DNA of 64,000 bases from Adenophora triphylla var. japonica (taxonomy: Eukaryota > Streptophyta > Magnoliopsida > Asterales > Campanulaceae), in assembly GCA_022495995.1 (NCBI GenBank), contig JAFEMH010000075.1:248001-312000 (forward strand), written 5' to 3'. A program made the translations under genes and the position numbers. The notes under the pieces are model-generated. The model was not told the DNA's origin. It did not search any database and was given only the letters and a program-made list of their open reading frames with translations. Below are positions 63,920-64,000 of this stretch, in pieces (position 1 is the stretch's first letter; each line of letters begins with the position of its first letter).

Positions 63920-64000
63920 CAGTTGTAAGCACCCAGAAAATATACAAGTTCAGAGGGTATCTTCCCAAGTTATGACAGTAAAGTTTCCATAATAGTGGTA

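Larger units (their letters stand above)
59375..64000 (+). mobile_element. Third CACTA-type transposon, left part (continues beyond window)
   Basis: Left terminus CACTACAAGAAAAGTTACTT at 59375, next to the gypsy gag frame that it interrupts. 59395-59850 has at least ten subterminal words GCGATGGC / CCATCGCATA in both orientations. Its end sequence and subterminal motif (GCGAT..C/…ATCGC) are related to those of the element ending at 5319. The interior carries exons of a ZTP29-like transporter and of a BIG-type ARF-GEF, all on the minus strand. No transposase or right end is inside the window. The bases before it (AGT) would be the target duplication. Confidence 0.85.

Noticed and set aside
1..64000. 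tRNA, rRNA or other structural RNA genes
   Set aside because: Looked for tRNA A/B-box-like and cloverleaf patterns by eye and found none convincing; a tRNAscan run would be decisive.

Overview
This window is nuclear DNA from a flowering plant, almost certainly a eudicot. The evidence is the intron-split plant genes, the Ty1/copia and Ty3/gypsy retrotransposons with plant-type domains, the many short mariner-type MITEs ending in CTCCCTCCGTCCC, and the AT-rich intergenic DNA. No intact host gene is visible. Every recognisable host coding sequence is a fragment or is broken, so this is a transposon-dense region. Names come from reading translated segments against remembered protein families; no database search was run.

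Layout. 1-3594: minus-strand Ty3/gypsy element (5' LTR, gag, protease, start of the RT linker), cut by the window edge. 3600-5319: right part of a CACTA transposon carrying exon fragments of an ABCG/PDR transporter and of Mog1 (Ran-binding). 5781-6399: two MITEs. 6400-7924: two convergent fragments of an MCTP/FTIP C2-domain gene. 8379-9251: a PIF/Harbinger-like element. 9535-10545: a DUF4220/DUF594 pseudogene. 10785-13203: a copia-type solo LTR with an internal 1.03-kb tandem duplication. 13204-17456: the 3' end of another gypsy element, split by a 3.4-kb Mutator-like element with a 9-bp target duplication and a palindromic minisatellite. 17457-18470: AT-rich degenerate tandem repeats.

19104-25665: an O-fucosyltransferase-family pseudogene with eight recognisable exons, a displaced copy of its last recognisable exon, a frameshift, a stop codon and several MITEs. 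25917 to about 28735: a second CACTA element carrying a VPS15 WD40 exon. About 27553-37376: a tandem duplication of a unit of about 5 kb, whose copies differ by several later insertions. 37386-49565: a minus-strand copia element resembling the SIRE lineage, with gag-pol, an extra downstream coding region and an antisense coding stretch. 49566-59374: a minus-strand gypsy element resembling Tat/Ogre, with a giant repeat-filled LTR and a gag but no visible pol. 59375 to the end: a third CACTA element carrying fragments of a ZTP29-type zinc transporter and a BIG-type ARF-GEF.

Main theme. All three CACTA ends found are associated with exons of unrelated host genes, each broken by stops, frameshifts or truncation, as in transduplication. 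The insertions are nested (MULE in gypsy LTR; gypsy in copia; CACTA in gypsy gag), which gives a relative chronology. The paired copies inside the window supply empty sites that prove several insertions.
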